A stretch of DNA of 64,000 nt from Bacteroidota bacterium (GTDB lineage Bacteria; Bacteroidota; Bacteroidia; Bacteroidales; F082). The stretch lies in contig JAHIUX010000063.1 in NCBI GenBank assembly GCA_018816765.1, positions 1-64,000 on the forward strand, in the 5' to 3' direction. The notes under the pieces were generated by a model that saw nothing but the letters and a program-made list of their open reading frames with translations, made no database searches and had not been told where the DNA came from. The position numbers and the translations under genes were made by a program. Shown in pieces: positions 7,480 through 17,400 of this stretch. Numbering within the stretch: the stretch's first letter is position 1; each line of letters begins with the position of its first letter.

Positions 7480-7980
7480 ATGGAGACCATTGGCATATTT
7501 TACGGATCGACCTCAGGGACAACAAAGTCAGCCGCCATTGAAATTCAAAAAGCATTTGGTAAAAATGCAGATATTCACGATATTAAAGATATTAACATCG
7601 ACATGATTGCACGATACACCAACCTTATTTTTGGCACATCAGCCTGGGGTATTGGTGATATGCAGGACGACTGGGAAGATTTTATCGACAACCTGTCAGG
7701 CATCGATTTTAGTGGAAAAAAACTGGCCTTGTTCGGCCTTGGTGATCAGGATGAATATCCGGAGAGTTTTGTCGACGGCCTCGGAACACTTTATTGCAGG
7801 TTGCCCGATAAATCAGTGGTTGTTGGAAGCTGGCCAACTGAGGGCTATTCATATTATTTTTCACTTGCCGACAAAGATGGCAAGTTTGTTGGTTTGGTGC
7901 TCGACGAGCACAGCCAGGCAGCATCATCAGCTGAGCGGATCAGCCGCTGGATAAGCCAACTGAAAAAGGAATTCATATAA
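7480..7980 (+). CDS. fldA: Flavodoxin (second copy)
   Basis: 166 residues, the typical long-chain flavodoxin length. The FMN loops are clear: IFYGSTSGTTKSAA at residues 5-18, TSAWGIGDMQDDW at about 54-66, and LFGLGDQDEYPESFVDGLG at about 86-104. It has its own promoter and an operator like that of the RIC operon, and is closed by an intrinsic terminator at 8018-8057. A role as an iron-sparing electron carrier for ferredoxin-dependent enzymes, for example the IorAB enzyme encoded here, follows from the family. The partner is inference. Confidence 0.93.
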   Translation: METIGIFYGSTSGTTKSAAIEIQKAFGKNADIHDIKDINIDMIARYTNLIFGTSAWGIGDMQDDWEDFIDNLSGIDFSGKKLALFGLGDQDEYPESFVDGLGTLYCRLPDKSVVVGSWPTEGYSYYFSLADKDGKFVGLVLDEHSQAASSAERISRWISQLKKEFI

Positions 7981-8017
7981 CTTATTGAGCTGAATCAATT
8001 AAGATTTAACTTTTTTT

Positions 8018-8057
8018 CACAAAAAAAGAGCCAGACCTGGGGCTGGCTTTTTTTGTG
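8018..8057 (+). terminator. Intrinsic terminator after the second flavodoxin gene
   Basis: Stem AGCCAG/CTGGCT (8029-8034 with 8043-8048) extended by an A-tract/T-tract pairing, followed by seven T. The loop is 8 nt. Confidence 0.8.
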
Positions 8058-8080
8058 TTTGGTGAAATACGTTATTTTTG
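8053..8080 (+). promoter_or_regulatory. Promoter TTG - 17 bp - TATTTTTG for the small membrane protein gene
   Basis: The -33 TTG at 8053-8055 overlaps the terminator tail. The -7 box at 8073-8080 matches TAnnTTTG. The ATG follows at 8096. Confidence 0.5.
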
Positions 8081-8095
8081 CCCTGAATTACTAAT

Positions 8096-8473
8096 ATGAA
8101 AAAGCAATCACCGGCATCAAAAATGATCAAACTGATTATGGCATTCGCCATTTTCTGGATGGTTATCGGTGACCTGATTACCTATCACCAGGCTAAAATT
8201 TTCGGCGTTCATTTCTTCGATAACCACAGCCCGTTTTCGAAGCCAAAAACGAAAGATGACGGTAAAGCGACTTTCTACAGCTTTGGCAAGGCCATTGACA
8301 AAAACAACCATGCTGATAGTAACTGTTTTCTTGCTTCCATAGATTCTTCAGAGCGTAATTCACACATTGGTTCACGAAGTTTCGTGTTCCGTCTGTTGCA
8401 AATCAATCCCCCCGAAAAGCTCCTTTACACACGAAGGCTCCTTCGTGGCCCACCCACTTCGATCCTTTCCTGA
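8096..8473 (+). CDS. Small hypothetical membrane protein; C-terminal part doubtful
   Basis: The frame codes for 125 residues and is not recognised. The N-terminal 75 or so look genuinely coding: a basic start, one membrane segment (about 11-30, LIMAFAIFWMVIGDL), and a polar region with FSKPKTKDDGKATFYSFGKAID. The last 45 residues have unusual composition, and the DNA there carries two related palindromes (8373-8386 and 8430-8447), as if intergenic sequence had replaced the original 3' end. It has its own promoter. Truncation or decay of a longer gene is possible. Confidence 0.45.
   Translation: MKKQSPASKMIKLIMAFAIFWMVIGDLITYHQAKIFGVHFFDNHSPFSKPKTKDDGKATFYSFGKAIDKNNHADSNCFLASIDSSERNSHIGSRSFVFRLLQINPPEKLLYTRRLLRGPPTSILS
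8373..8447. repeat. Two related short palindromes (CACGAA..TTCGTG)
   Basis: CACGAA-GT-TTCGTG at 8373-8386 and CACGAAGG-CT-CCTTCGTG at 8430-8447, both perfect inverted repeats with 2-bp centres. They share the CACGAA/TTCGTG arms and resemble short dispersed intergenic palindromes. No further copy was noticed in the window. Confidence 0.4.
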
Positions 8474-8656
8474 TTTCGTATTTTACCGCTGATTTTATGT
8501 ACAAGCAAATTGTATGTTGTTGACATTCAGGTGTTATCCTGATTGACTCAAATAAGGCTAATCCGGTGAATACTGATCATTTAGTATGGCATACCTGCCT
8601 TCTGGCAAGTCTGATTTATCAGAATTAATTTCATCACTTAACACATTTTATATCTT

Positions 8657-9925
8657 ATGAAAAAATCATTACTACCAATGTTGGCATTGTTTATCGGAGC
8701 AATGCTGCTGAATTCACCCATCAGGTCGCAGGCGATCAACGACACTGCAGTCATGGGAAGTGGTTATGCAAACGATGTATACTACAGCATGGAAAATGGT
8801 GTGGTTAAAACAGAGCCTCGCGTCAACTGGGACATTGCCTTTTACACCAATCGCTGGAGCGCTGGCGTCATGATCAACGAAGGCATGGGAATGCGGGTTT
8901 TCACTTACCCCTTGGCCGACACCTCAGGATGGAACACTGTTGACATTTCAGGCATCGATTCCTGGCCAAGCATGTCAAATTCTGACACCATATGGGAGGA
9001 TGGCGCTTTCAACCGCAATGCGCTTGGTCATCCCGATTACGGTTGGGGCGTTTACAACACCATCAACCACGATGTTATCGGTGACTCCCTGTATATTGTT
9101 CAGATGGCTGACGCTTCTTACAAAAAACTCTGGATACAGCGTAAGAACTCTACCGCAAACACCTATTACTTTAAGTATGCCAACATTGACGGCAGCAACG
9201 AAGTAAGCGAGGTGCTTGATGTGAGCCCTTACGAAAGCAAGCTTTTTGTTTACTATTCGCTCACCATTGCTGCTGTTGCCGACCGTGAACCCGCGCTTAC
9301 AAGCTGGGACATTTTGTTTAGCAAGTATATGGCAATTGTTTTTGATGGCGAAGGCAATCCTTCCTACTACCCGGTTGTTGGTGCCTTATTAAACCCTACC
9401 AGCGGAGCCAACCGTTTTTCACCCGTTGGGCCAGACTATGAAGATTGGTATGCAGCCCCTATGGAATCGACAAAAACACCCATTGGACATAATTGGAAAA
9501 CGTTCGACATGAACACATTTTCATGGCTGATCGAAGAAAACCTGGCCTATTTTGTTCAAACACAGGAAGGCAATGTGTACAAACTGGTGTTTGATTACTT
9601 CAGCGGATCGGGATCAGGAAAAATCGGCTTTGTAAAAAAACTGGTTTCCATGGTTTCGGTAAACGAACAAGCTGACGCTGTTTCAATTACGGCATTTCCA
9701 AACCCCGCAAGCAACCAGGCCAGTGTCCATTTCGACGAGGCTTTTACTGCCAATGCCCTGCTTAAGGTGTATGATCAGTCCGGCCGCTTGGTATGTCAGT
9801 ATCAGGTCGGAGCCGGAAACAATGCATTTTTGCTTCCATTGGACAAATTAACCAACGGCTTGTATATCATTCGTGTTGAGGCCGAAGGCAAGGTAGCACA
9901 ACACAAACTTGTTGTTCAAAACTAA
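8657..9925 (+). CDS. HmuY-like protein with type IX secretion type A sorting domain
   Basis: 422 residues with a signal peptide (about 1-26, ending RSQA). The body shows HmuY-family features: repeated WDIAFYTN / WDILFSKY strands, KKLWIQRK, YYFKYANIDGS, and VVGALLNP followed by a region with IGHNWKTFD (about residues 275-283). HmuY proteins capture haem and hand it to a TonB receptor. The last 80 residues (FPNPASNQ.. LKVYDQSGRLV.. LTNGLYIIRVEAEGK..HKLVVQN) form a T9SS type A C-terminal domain, so the mature protein should be secreted and anchored to the cell surface. It begins a three-gene operon (gaps of 8 and 4 bp) with a TonB receptor and a second HmuY-like lipoprotein. Haem as ligand is inferred from family and context. 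Confidence 0.82.
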   Translation: MKKSLLPMLALFIGAMLLNSPIRSQAINDTAVMGSGYANDVYYSMENGVVKTEPRVNWDIAFYTNRWSAGVMINEGMGMRVFTYPLADTSGWNTVDISGIDSWPSMSNSDTIWEDGAFNRNALGHPDYGWGVYNTINHDVIGDSLYIVQMADASYKKLWIQRKNSTANTYYFKYANIDGSNEVSEVLDVSPYESKLFVYYSLTIAAVADREPALTSWDILFSKYMAIVFDGEGNPSYYPVVGALLNPTSGANRFSPVGPDYEDWYAAPMESTKTPIGHNWKTFDMNTFSWLIEENLAYFVQTQEGNVYKLVFDYFSGSGSGKIGFVKKLVSMVSVNEQADAVSITAFPNPASNQASVHFDEAFTANALLKVYDQSGRLVCQYQVGAGNNAFLLPLDKLTNGLYIIRVEAEGKVAQHKLVVQN

Positions 9926-9933
9926 GCTATTGC

Positions 9934-12168
9934 ATGAGTAAACCAAGGAGATTAATCTTTCTGATGGTATTTCTTGGCTATGCCCTAACAGGGCGTGGCC
10001 AGGAAGCCATCATCAGTGTAAAAGATGCCAGAAGCAGCGAGGGCGTACCTTTTGCCCACATCCAGCTAGAAAATCTGGTAAGCCATACCCGGCAAACCTT
10101 AACAACAGCCATCGATGGTGTGGCAACCAATCCGGTAAAAGAAAGGAGCCTGATTTCCGTAACTTTTGTAGGTTACAGGGTTTACACTGACACAATCTCT
10201 CCGGGCCAAAGCAAAACAATTTTGCTCGAACCCACAGTCTACAACATTGATGAAGTGGTCATTACAGGCCAATACAAACCCCAGGCAGTGGATAAATCCA
10301 TCTACCGGGTAAAGGTCATCGGTGCCAAACAAATTGAACAGAAAGCATCCACCAACCTGGGCGACCTGATGGCCGGCGAACTCAATATCCGCAGCTCGAA
10401 CGATGGCGCTCTGGGCTCGAAAATAACCCTTCAGGGACTGGGTGGTGAACACATTAAATTTCTCATTGATGGCGTTCCCGTAATTGGGCGCTTAAACGGA
10501 AATATCGACCTCGGACAGCTCAATCTCTACAATGTTGAGCACATCGAGGTGATCGAGGGACCAATGTCGGTCATTTATGGCAGCAACGCCCTTGCCGGCG
10601 TAATAAACATCATTACCAAAGACAACAAATACACTGCTTATTCAACCACTGTTAATTCCTATGTTGAGTCAGTCGGTATGTACAACTTCAGCGCTGATGC
10701 TGCCCTGAAGAAAAACCGGTGGAGTGGGTCTGTGGCTGGCGCCCGGAATTTTTTTCAGGGATACAGCGTGGTCGATTCCTCACGTGCAAAACGTTGGAAA
10801 CCAAAACGACAGTACAATGCTGATGCCAGCCTGCAGTATTCATATAAGGATTTGAAAGCCAGGGCATCAGTTTCCTACTTTAACGAATTATTGCTGGATA
10901 AGGGAAACCTGAGATTCCCTTATTATGAAACCGCCTTCGACAGCTATTACTACACCAACCGCCTGACGACAAAACTTAACATCAATACAAGGCTCTTCGG
11001 GAAAAGAAACCTGAGCATTCTTGGTTCCTATTCCTATTATGACCGCATCAAAAACACCTATTTCAACGACCTTACAAAGCTCGAGAAAAGCCTCACAAAA
11101 AACCCGTCGGACCACGACACCTCCAATTTTGATCAGTACCTTTTAAGGGCCGAATTCAGCAAAAGTGAAGACAACAGTCTGTTTAATTACCAATTAGGCA
11201 TCGACCTGAATTACGAGCACGGAGCAGGCAAAAGGGTGCTTGATCACACACAGGCCATTGGCGATTATGCGGCATTCCTGAGCATGAAAATTCAACCATC
11301 ACTCAGGTTGCTGTTGCAGCCCGGTCTGCGCTACAGTTACAACACCAAGTATCATGCACCTTTGGTTTATTCACTCAACCTGAAATGGGATATGGCCCAG
11401 GAACTCAGCATGCGCTTTTCTTATGCCAAAGGATTCAGGGCGCCTTCGATCAAAGAGCTCTACCTTGAGTTCGTTGACGTGAACCACAACATCAGGGGAA
11501 ACGAGAACCTGAAAGCCGAAAACTCTCATAACCTGAACCTTGCCCTGCGCTACCACCACGAAAAGCCTACCTACGATTATGGCGCTGAACTGAATGTTTT
11601 TTACAACAACATCAGCAACAGCATCAGTCTGGCGGTTGTCGACCTCGACAAGGCCTTATACACCTATGTGAATGTGGACAATATGGTGACCCAGGGATTT
11701 CAGCTGAATTTCAACAACAGGGTTTATCCCTGGCTTGAAATCAAGCTGGGAGTCGGAGAAACTGGGCGCAGGCAAGGCCTCAGCAACGACCAGAATAATT
11801 CCTTTGTTTACAGCACTGATGTGATGTCAAACCTCTCCTATCTCTGGCGCAAAACAGACCTGAACTTTAGTGTGTACTACAAGTATAACGGCGCCTATCC
11901 CGAAGTCTTTCTGGGAGCGAACGACGAAGTGTTGCGAACCATCATGAGTGGCTATCACACCATGGACTTCTCTGTATCGAAATGGTTTTGGCACAGACGC
12001 ATCAATGCACAGATTGGTGCCAAGAATATGTTCAACAATACCAATATCGATATCAAAGGTGACACCAGTGGTGGAGGCATCCACTCCGGCGGCTCGGGGG
12101 GTGCATCTCCTGTTGGGTGGGGACGCACCTATTTCGTAAAATTGATGTTTTCTTTCAAGAAATTCTGA
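9934..12168 (+). CDS. TonB-dependent outer-membrane receptor (HmuR-like)
   Basis: 744 residues: signal peptide (about 1-22), a carboxypeptidase-regulatory-like domain (about 23-100), a plug (about 118-235, with LGDLMAGELNIRSS and EVIEGPMSVIYGSNALAGVI), and a beta-barrel ending in a terminal aromatic strand (VKLMFSFKKF). The FRAP box (about 502-505) is followed by a histidine in VNHNIRGNENL (about 518). A His between FRAP and the N-x-N-L box is characteristic of bacterial haem receptors such as HmuR. It probably imports haem or a related iron compound with TonB energy. It lies between two HmuY-like genes, which supports the haem assignment. Cobalamin or siderophore transport is a less likely alternative. 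Confidence 0.85.
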   Translation: MSKPRRLIFLMVFLGYALTGRGQEAIISVKDARSSEGVPFAHIQLENLVSHTRQTLTTAIDGVATNPVKERSLISVTFVGYRVYTDTISPGQSKTILLEPTVYNIDEVVITGQYKPQAVDKSIYRVKVIGAKQIEQKASTNLGDLMAGELNIRSSNDGALGSKITLQGLGGEHIKFLIDGVPVIGRLNGNIDLGQLNLYNVEHIEVIEGPMSVIYGSNALAGVINIITKDNKYTAYSTTVNSYVESVGMYNFSADAALKKNRWSGSVAGARNFFQGYSVVDSSRAKRWKPKRQYNADASLQYSYKDLKARASVSYFNELLLDKGNLRFPYYETAFDSYYYTNRLTTKLNINTRLFGKRNLSILGSYSYYDRIKNTYFNDLTKLEKSLTKNPSDHDTSNFDQYLLRAEFSKSEDNSLFNYQLGIDLNYEHGAGKRVLDHTQAIGDYAAFLSMKIQPSLRLLLQPGLRYSYNTKYHAPLVYSLNLKWDMAQELSMRFSYAKGFRAPSIKELYLEFVDVNHNIRGNENLKAENSHNLNLALRYHHEKPTYDYGAELNVFYNNISNSISLAVVDLDKALYTYVNVDNMVTQGFQLNFNNRVYPWLEIKLGVGETGRRQGLSNDQNNSFVYSTDVMSNLSYLWRKTDLNFSVYYKYNGAYPEVFLGANDEVLRTIMSGYHTMDFSVSKWFWHRRINAQIGAKNMFNNTNIDIKGDTSGGGIHSGGSGGASPVGWGRTYFVKLMFSFKKF

Positions 12169-12172
12169 TCCA

Positions 12173-13204
12173 ATGATATACAGAAGCGTGTTTTTATTTT
12201 GTTTGCTCAGTACCGTGCTGCTTACAGCCTGCTTCAAGGAAGATGAACGCATTCCTCCATACGATCGTGGTGATAAACTGACCATGGTCATTGAAATGAC
12301 GCAGAATTACAAGTATCAGATTTATTGCAACCTCGATCAGAATCAGGTGGTTTCGACAAACCTGAAACGCGATATGGACCTGTTGTTCGAAACATCTCCC
12401 GCCAGTCATTACATCCTGCTCAATTCGGCCAATTTCATGACGGCCTCCGCAACGGGCAAATTTTCGCTTGATGAAGTTACGTCTGATGCCGGCTTGACGC
12501 ATCAATTCGATCCATCATCAGGCAACCTCGACTCGCTGGCGATTGCAAACTGGATCATTATCAATGGCACCGACACCACCTACTCGCACGAAGTTTTTGT
12601 GATCGATCGCGGGTATGATGAATTAGGCAACCTGCTGGGAAAAAAGAAAATAACCTTTGACAGCCTTGTCGCCAACCGGCTTTACTTTACCTTCGCCAAC
12701 CTGAATGGCAGCGACCTGACTAGCGGGATGATCGCTAAAACACCCGAAAGTAATTTTGCCTATTATTCCTTCAATAATGAAGGCTTGCAGGTGTTTCCGG
12801 AACCTTCAAAAACATCCTATGACCTGCTGTTTTCACAATATACCACCTTGTTGTTTACAAATGAGGGCATTCCTTATCCTTATCTGGTTACCGGTGTTTT
12901 ACTCAACCGTTTCAACACCATGGTTGCACTTGATTCAATTACGCCATTCGACAGCATCACCCTTGATATGGCCAGCGAGATGGCGTTTTCAAATCAGCTC
13001 GATGCCATCGGGTACAATTGGAAAGATGTGATTGGCGATGTGGAAACGGGCAATGTTTTTTACGAAGTTAAACCATCCTATGGCTACATCATCAGAAACC
13101 ATGAGGACATGTATTTCAAGTTGCGTTTTGTCAATTTCTACAGCACCGAAGGCGATTCGAAGGGCGAAAAGGGGTACCCGACTTTCGAGTTCCAGCGTCT
13201 GTAG
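12173..13204 (+). CDS. HmuY-family lipoprotein
   Basis: 343 residues beginning with a lipoprotein signal peptide and lipobox (LLTACFKED, Cys about 20). The strand patterns LYFTFANLNGSD, YDLLFSQYTTLLF, VTGVLLN and IGYNWKDV parallel those of the first gene in the operon, so it is a second, divergent HmuY-family member. It lacks a T9SS domain and would be lipid-anchored, probably on the cell surface. It starts 4 bp after the receptor stop. The two HmuY-like proteins may act as secreted or distal and membrane-anchored haem binders for one receptor (inference). Confidence 0.75.
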   Translation: MIYRSVFLFCLLSTVLLTACFKEDERIPPYDRGDKLTMVIEMTQNYKYQIYCNLDQNQVVSTNLKRDMDLLFETSPASHYILLNSANFMTASATGKFSLDEVTSDAGLTHQFDPSSGNLDSLAIANWIIINGTDTTYSHEVFVIDRGYDELGNLLGKKKITFDSLVANRLYFTFANLNGSDLTSGMIAKTPESNFAYYSFNNEGLQVFPEPSKTSYDLLFSQYTTLLFTNEGIPYPYLVTGVLLNRFNTMVALDSITPFDSITLDMASEMAFSNQLDAIGYNWKDVIGDVETGNVFYEVKPSYGYIIRNHEDMYFKLRFVNFYSTEGDSKGEKGYPTFEFQRL

Positions 13205-13289
13205 CACCCTTTGAAAGTGCAAGCAGTTGGTCAGTCTGCAGCTTTCCTGAAACCTGAAGAAACGATGCGATAATTGCCATTGAAAGGAA

Positions 13290-13317
13290 TTGCTAATAAC
13301 TGAAATCATTACATTTG
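13290..13317 (+). promoter_or_regulatory. Promoter TTG - 17 bp - TACATTTG for lgt
   Basis: -33 TTG at 13290-13292 and a perfect -7 box at 13310-13317, 15 bp before the ATG at 13332. It lies inside a longer open frame and therefore supports the downstream start. Confidence 0.6.
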
Positions 13318-13331
13318 CAAAAAAGCTTCTC

Positions 13332-14165
13332 ATGACATTACTATCGGTTGTTTGGGATGTAAGGCCCGAAATATTCTTTTTTCCTGACTGGCTTCCACTA
13401 ATAGGCGGCAATGGCGTAAGGTGGTATGGTTTGCTGTTTGCTGCCTCGTTCATAGTAGGTTATGTCATCATGCAGAAAGTGTTTGCCCGCGAAAAGCTCA
13501 GCGAAAGCATGCTTGATCAGCTTTCAACCTATATGATTATTGCTACCGTTGTTGGCGCGCGACTCGGGCACTGCCTGTTTTACGAACCGGCCTATTATCT
13601 TAGCCATCCCATCGAAATACTGAAGGTGTGGGAAGGGGGGCTGGCAAGCCATGGAGCTGCCATCGGAATTATTGCAGCCTTGTATTTCTTTTCGCGCAAG
13701 CATCACAAAACCATCATCTGGACGCTTGACCGCGTGGTAATCGTTGTTGCACTCGCCGGCTTTTTCATCCGCATGGGAAACCTCATGAACTCCGAAATCT
13801 TTGGTCATATTACCAGCTTACCCTGGGGATTTCGCTTTGTACGATATAGCGATGCATCATTGGGAGCCGACCCACGTCATCCCACACAGATCTATGAAGC
13901 GCTTTGGTATCTGCTCACTTTCTTTTTCCTGCACCGGGCTTATTTTAAAAACGGCATGGGCGAAAAACAACCAGGCTATATATTTTCCGTTTTTCTGATG
14001 AGTATTTTCGGCTCCCGGTTTTTTGTTGAGTTTTTAAAAGAGCCACAGGTTGGGTTTGAATCAACGATGGCACTCAATATGGGCCAATGGCTGAGCATCC
14101 CGTTTGTACTCGCCGGTGTTGTAATAATGTACACTGGTTGGAAAAAAAGGACATTGAAGCTGTAA
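13332..14165 (+). CDS. lgt: Prolipoprotein diacylglyceryl transferase Lgt
   Basis: 277 residues with seven predicted membrane spans. It transfers diacylglycerol from phosphatidylglycerol to the lipobox cysteine, the first step of lipoprotein maturation. The family signature is present as FIRMGNLMNSEIFG (about residues 143-156; pattern G-R-x-G-N-x-x-N-x-E), as is HPTQIYEALWY (about 185-195), which contributes to the active site. Length is normal. The ATG at 13332 is chosen over the in-frame start at 13290 because the promoter lies between them. The several lipoproteins in the window (12173, 58752, 62366) would be its substrates. Confidence 0.93.
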   Translation: MTLLSVVWDVRPEIFFFPDWLPLIGGNGVRWYGLLFAASFIVGYVIMQKVFAREKLSESMLDQLSTYMIIATVVGARLGHCLFYEPAYYLSHPIEILKVWEGGLASHGAAIGIIAALYFFSRKHHKTIIWTLDRVVIVVALAGFFIRMGNLMNSEIFGHITSLPWGFRFVRYSDASLGADPRHPTQIYEALWYLLTFFFLHRAYFKNGMGEKQPGYIFSVFLMSIFGSRFFVEFLKEPQVGFESTMALNMGQWLSIPFVLAGVVIMYTGWKKRTLKL

Positions 14166-14478
14166 TTGTTGCTCTTCCTGATCATTCCCAATTTCAGCTA
14201 TTTCGTGTTCCTGCAAAAAACTTTCCTTATTCGCGCTAAGGCCAATTTTGGGGCGCAACAGTTCATATGCTTTTGCCAATACTACAGGCTTGGCTCTTAT
14301 TCCCGGAGTAACAGCGATGAGTCTGATTACATTCAGGCATTAGTATGAAGCTACCAGCCACTGTTTCACATTCGGCATAAAAAACGTCACTGAAAGATTA
14401 AAACAATGAGGCTGTCCTTTAAATTAAGAACAGCCTCATCGCTATGGCATTGCCAATGTAACAGTTGCAGGCGTCTGC
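14166..14478. other. Intergenic region between lgt and the DUF2723 gene
   Basis: 313 bp between convergent genes. Apart from the terminator hairpin at 14406-14439 I see no gene, tRNA or clear motif here. No convincing terminator for lgt is visible. Confidence 0.6.
14406..14439 (-). terminator. Terminator hairpin of the DUF2723 gene
   Basis: Perfect 10-bp stem ATGAGGCTGT/ACAGCCTCAT with a partly paired 14-nt interior. On the minus strand it is followed by a T-rich stretch (TGTTTTAATC), which fits termination of the gene ending at 14479. Confidence 0.7.
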
Positions 14479-17400
14479 CTAATAACCCATCAGACTTACC
14501 TGAGCAGAGAAGGCATCCTGAAGCTCTTTGGCAAGGTCTGTTTGCTTGTATTCGTCAGCCATTTGTGCAAGACGCTGCAATACAGCCATGGCTTCCTGAA
14601 TATTATGCTCGTAATAAGTTGAATATGATTGACCAACACTATTGTAATAACGCAGATCGTCAAGATAGCGGTTCATGAGTTGCCGCGACATCTCAGCTCC
14701 CTTTTCGTTTTTGTTGGCCTTAAAGTAGATCTCTATCCAGGGAAGCATATAATAATCATACGTAACCTTGCTGTTCGGAAAAAAAGCAATGCCTTTATCG
14801 AGTACCTGGGTGGCTGAATCAGGCTTGCCTTCATTCACTAGGGCTTGTGCCAGTCGCACATAGCTTTGTTTAGCCATGCTGCTGTTGCGATAACTCTCAC
14901 GGTCTATCGTTACGTCAGGATGTTCGAGATTACCCCATTTAGCCTTATTCATCAGCAGTTCCCATGATCCATCAGTATAAACACCTCCAAGGTTTTGTAC
15001 ATAGTCAGTAGCAAGCACAGGAATAAACCGATACACCATACCCTCCATATGACAATATTTGTCTACATTGAGCACTTTGCTCACACTGTTGGGGTTAGTG
15101 AAGTAAATGGGTCTTTGCCAATTGTTTGATGCAATCAGGTCGAGCAACATCAGGTCGTTTTTAAACAGACCGTTCTGCTTGATCTCCCAGGTAATTTCAC
15201 TCACGATCAGGTCACGCATGCTTTCGGGCACTGTTCCGCTGCGGATCACGGCATCCTTGTCAATTGTCAGTTTAACTTTGGTGGTTGGAAAATAATTAAT
15301 GCGCTCACCGGATTGCAAAGGCACCTTGGTCTGATCACTGTCGCTTGCCACAAAGTTGATCAGTTCTTTGAGTTCAACAGGTCCCTGCACCCTTTCAAGT
15401 ACTGGAATGTATTCATTGATTCCCTTGTTATATTGCTCTGGTTTCAGTGTAAGCGGAAGTCTTTCAGAATCGTATACTTTCTTACCTACCTGATGCACGT
15501 ACCAGTCGCCTGAGGCCAACATATAATTTACCACCCGAAGGTCGGTGCGGAAATTTTCAACTTCCTGCACATACCACAAGGGGAATGTGTCATTATCACC
15601 ATTCGTAAATACAATTCCCTCAGGTGCGCACTGAGCGAGGTAGCTTTTCGCGAAATCGGATGCGGCGTACTTTCCTGAACGGTCATGGCCTTCCCATCCC
15701 TGAACTGCCATCACGCCGGGTACAAGCACCAGCGTCACAAGGCATACTGCCAGGGCAGTCACTGCTGATTTGCCCATTTTATTTCCGAGCAGGTCGTACA
15801 AAAACAACACACCCATCCCAATCCAGATAGCAAAGGCATAAAATGATCCCGCATAGGCATAATCCCTTTCACGGGGCTGGTACGGCGTCTGGTTCAGGTA
15901 CACAACAATGGCAAGGCCTGTGAGTATAAACATCAGAAAAACCACCCAGGTGTCTTTCGGATCGCGCATAAAATGAAACACAAGGCCAAAAATACCCAGC
16001 AACAATGGCAGGAAAAAGAAGGTTGCACGTGCAGGGTTTTTCATGCTTTCAGGCAGATTGGACTGATCGCCGAGGCGTATGGAGTCGATGGCATTGATGC
16101 CACTGATCCAGTTTCCGTTTTCTATTTCTCCCTGACTTTCAATGTCATTCTGACGGCCCACAAAGTTCCACATGAAATACCGCATATACATATGCGATAC
16201 CTGGTAAGAAAAGAAGAATTTCAGGTTTTCGCCAAAAGTGGGGCGGTAAATTACTTCAGAAGTCCCATCGGGCTTTGTTGTTCTGATGGGTATGCCCTGA
16301 TCGCCACCATACTGTTTATAAATCCTGATGTGACTCGGTTTCTGGTTACTGTACATGCGCGGAAAAATGGTTGAAAACCGGCTGTCGTAAACAGCCTTTG
16401 TTCCGTTGCGGTTATCGGTAATAACGTACTTGCCCTTTTTGTCATCACGCACATACACCGGGCTGCCATCTTCATATGACTCAATCGGAGCTGTGTAATA
16501 TTGTCCGTAAAGCAATGGCCAGTCGCCGTATTGTTCCCTGTTCAGGTACGAAAGCATTGAAATGGCATCCTTGGGGTCGTTTTCATTGATCGGGGTGTTG
16601 GCGTTGGCCCTGATGATGAGCAAAAAGAAAGACGAATAGCCTATAAGAATGAAGGTAAAGGCGAGGATTGCGGTGTTGAGGACAACCTTTGCACGTTGGT
16701 GGGTGTATTTCAAACCGTAAACAATTAAACCTATCAATAGACCGAAATAAATGACCGTTCCTGTATTGAACGGCAAACCAAGGGTATTAACAAAGAACAG
16801 TTCGAATAAACCAGCCAGTTTGACAATCATCGGGATGATCAGGCTCATTACAAATCCCAAAATCATGAGCGAAACCACACCAGCAAGAATAAATCCTTTT
16901 GGTTCAGGTTTGTACTTTTTAAAGTAATACACATACACTATAGCAGGGATAGCAAGCAGATTCAGCATATGCACTCCGATTGAAAGGCCAATCAGGTAGG
17001 CAATAAACAATAACCATCGGAAATTGTGGGGCTCATCGGCAACACGTTCCCATTTCAAAATTGCCCAAAAGGTAACTGCTGTAAAGAAAGAGGACATGGC
17101 ATACACTTCGCCTTCCACGGCTGAGAACCAGAATGAATCGCTGAAGGTATAAGCCAAAGCGCCAACGGCTCCGGCACCCAGTACCGCTACAACGTTACCG
17201 GTCAACCCTTCATCATCACCAACCTTTACGAATTTTCGCGAAAGCAGGGTGATGGTCCAGAATAAAAACAGGATGGTGAAGCTGCTCGAAAGTGCCGACA
17301 TCACGTTGATCATCAGCGCAACCTTGCTGAGGTCGCCCATGGCAAACAGGCTAAAAAAACGGCCCAGCATCTGAAACAGCGGGGCTCCCGGTGGGTGGCC

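Noticed and set aside
13290-13331. N-terminal extension of Lgt from the frame start at 13290
   Set aside because: The stretch contains the promoter (TTG at 13290, TACATTTG at 13310-13317), and the extra residues are not part of the family.
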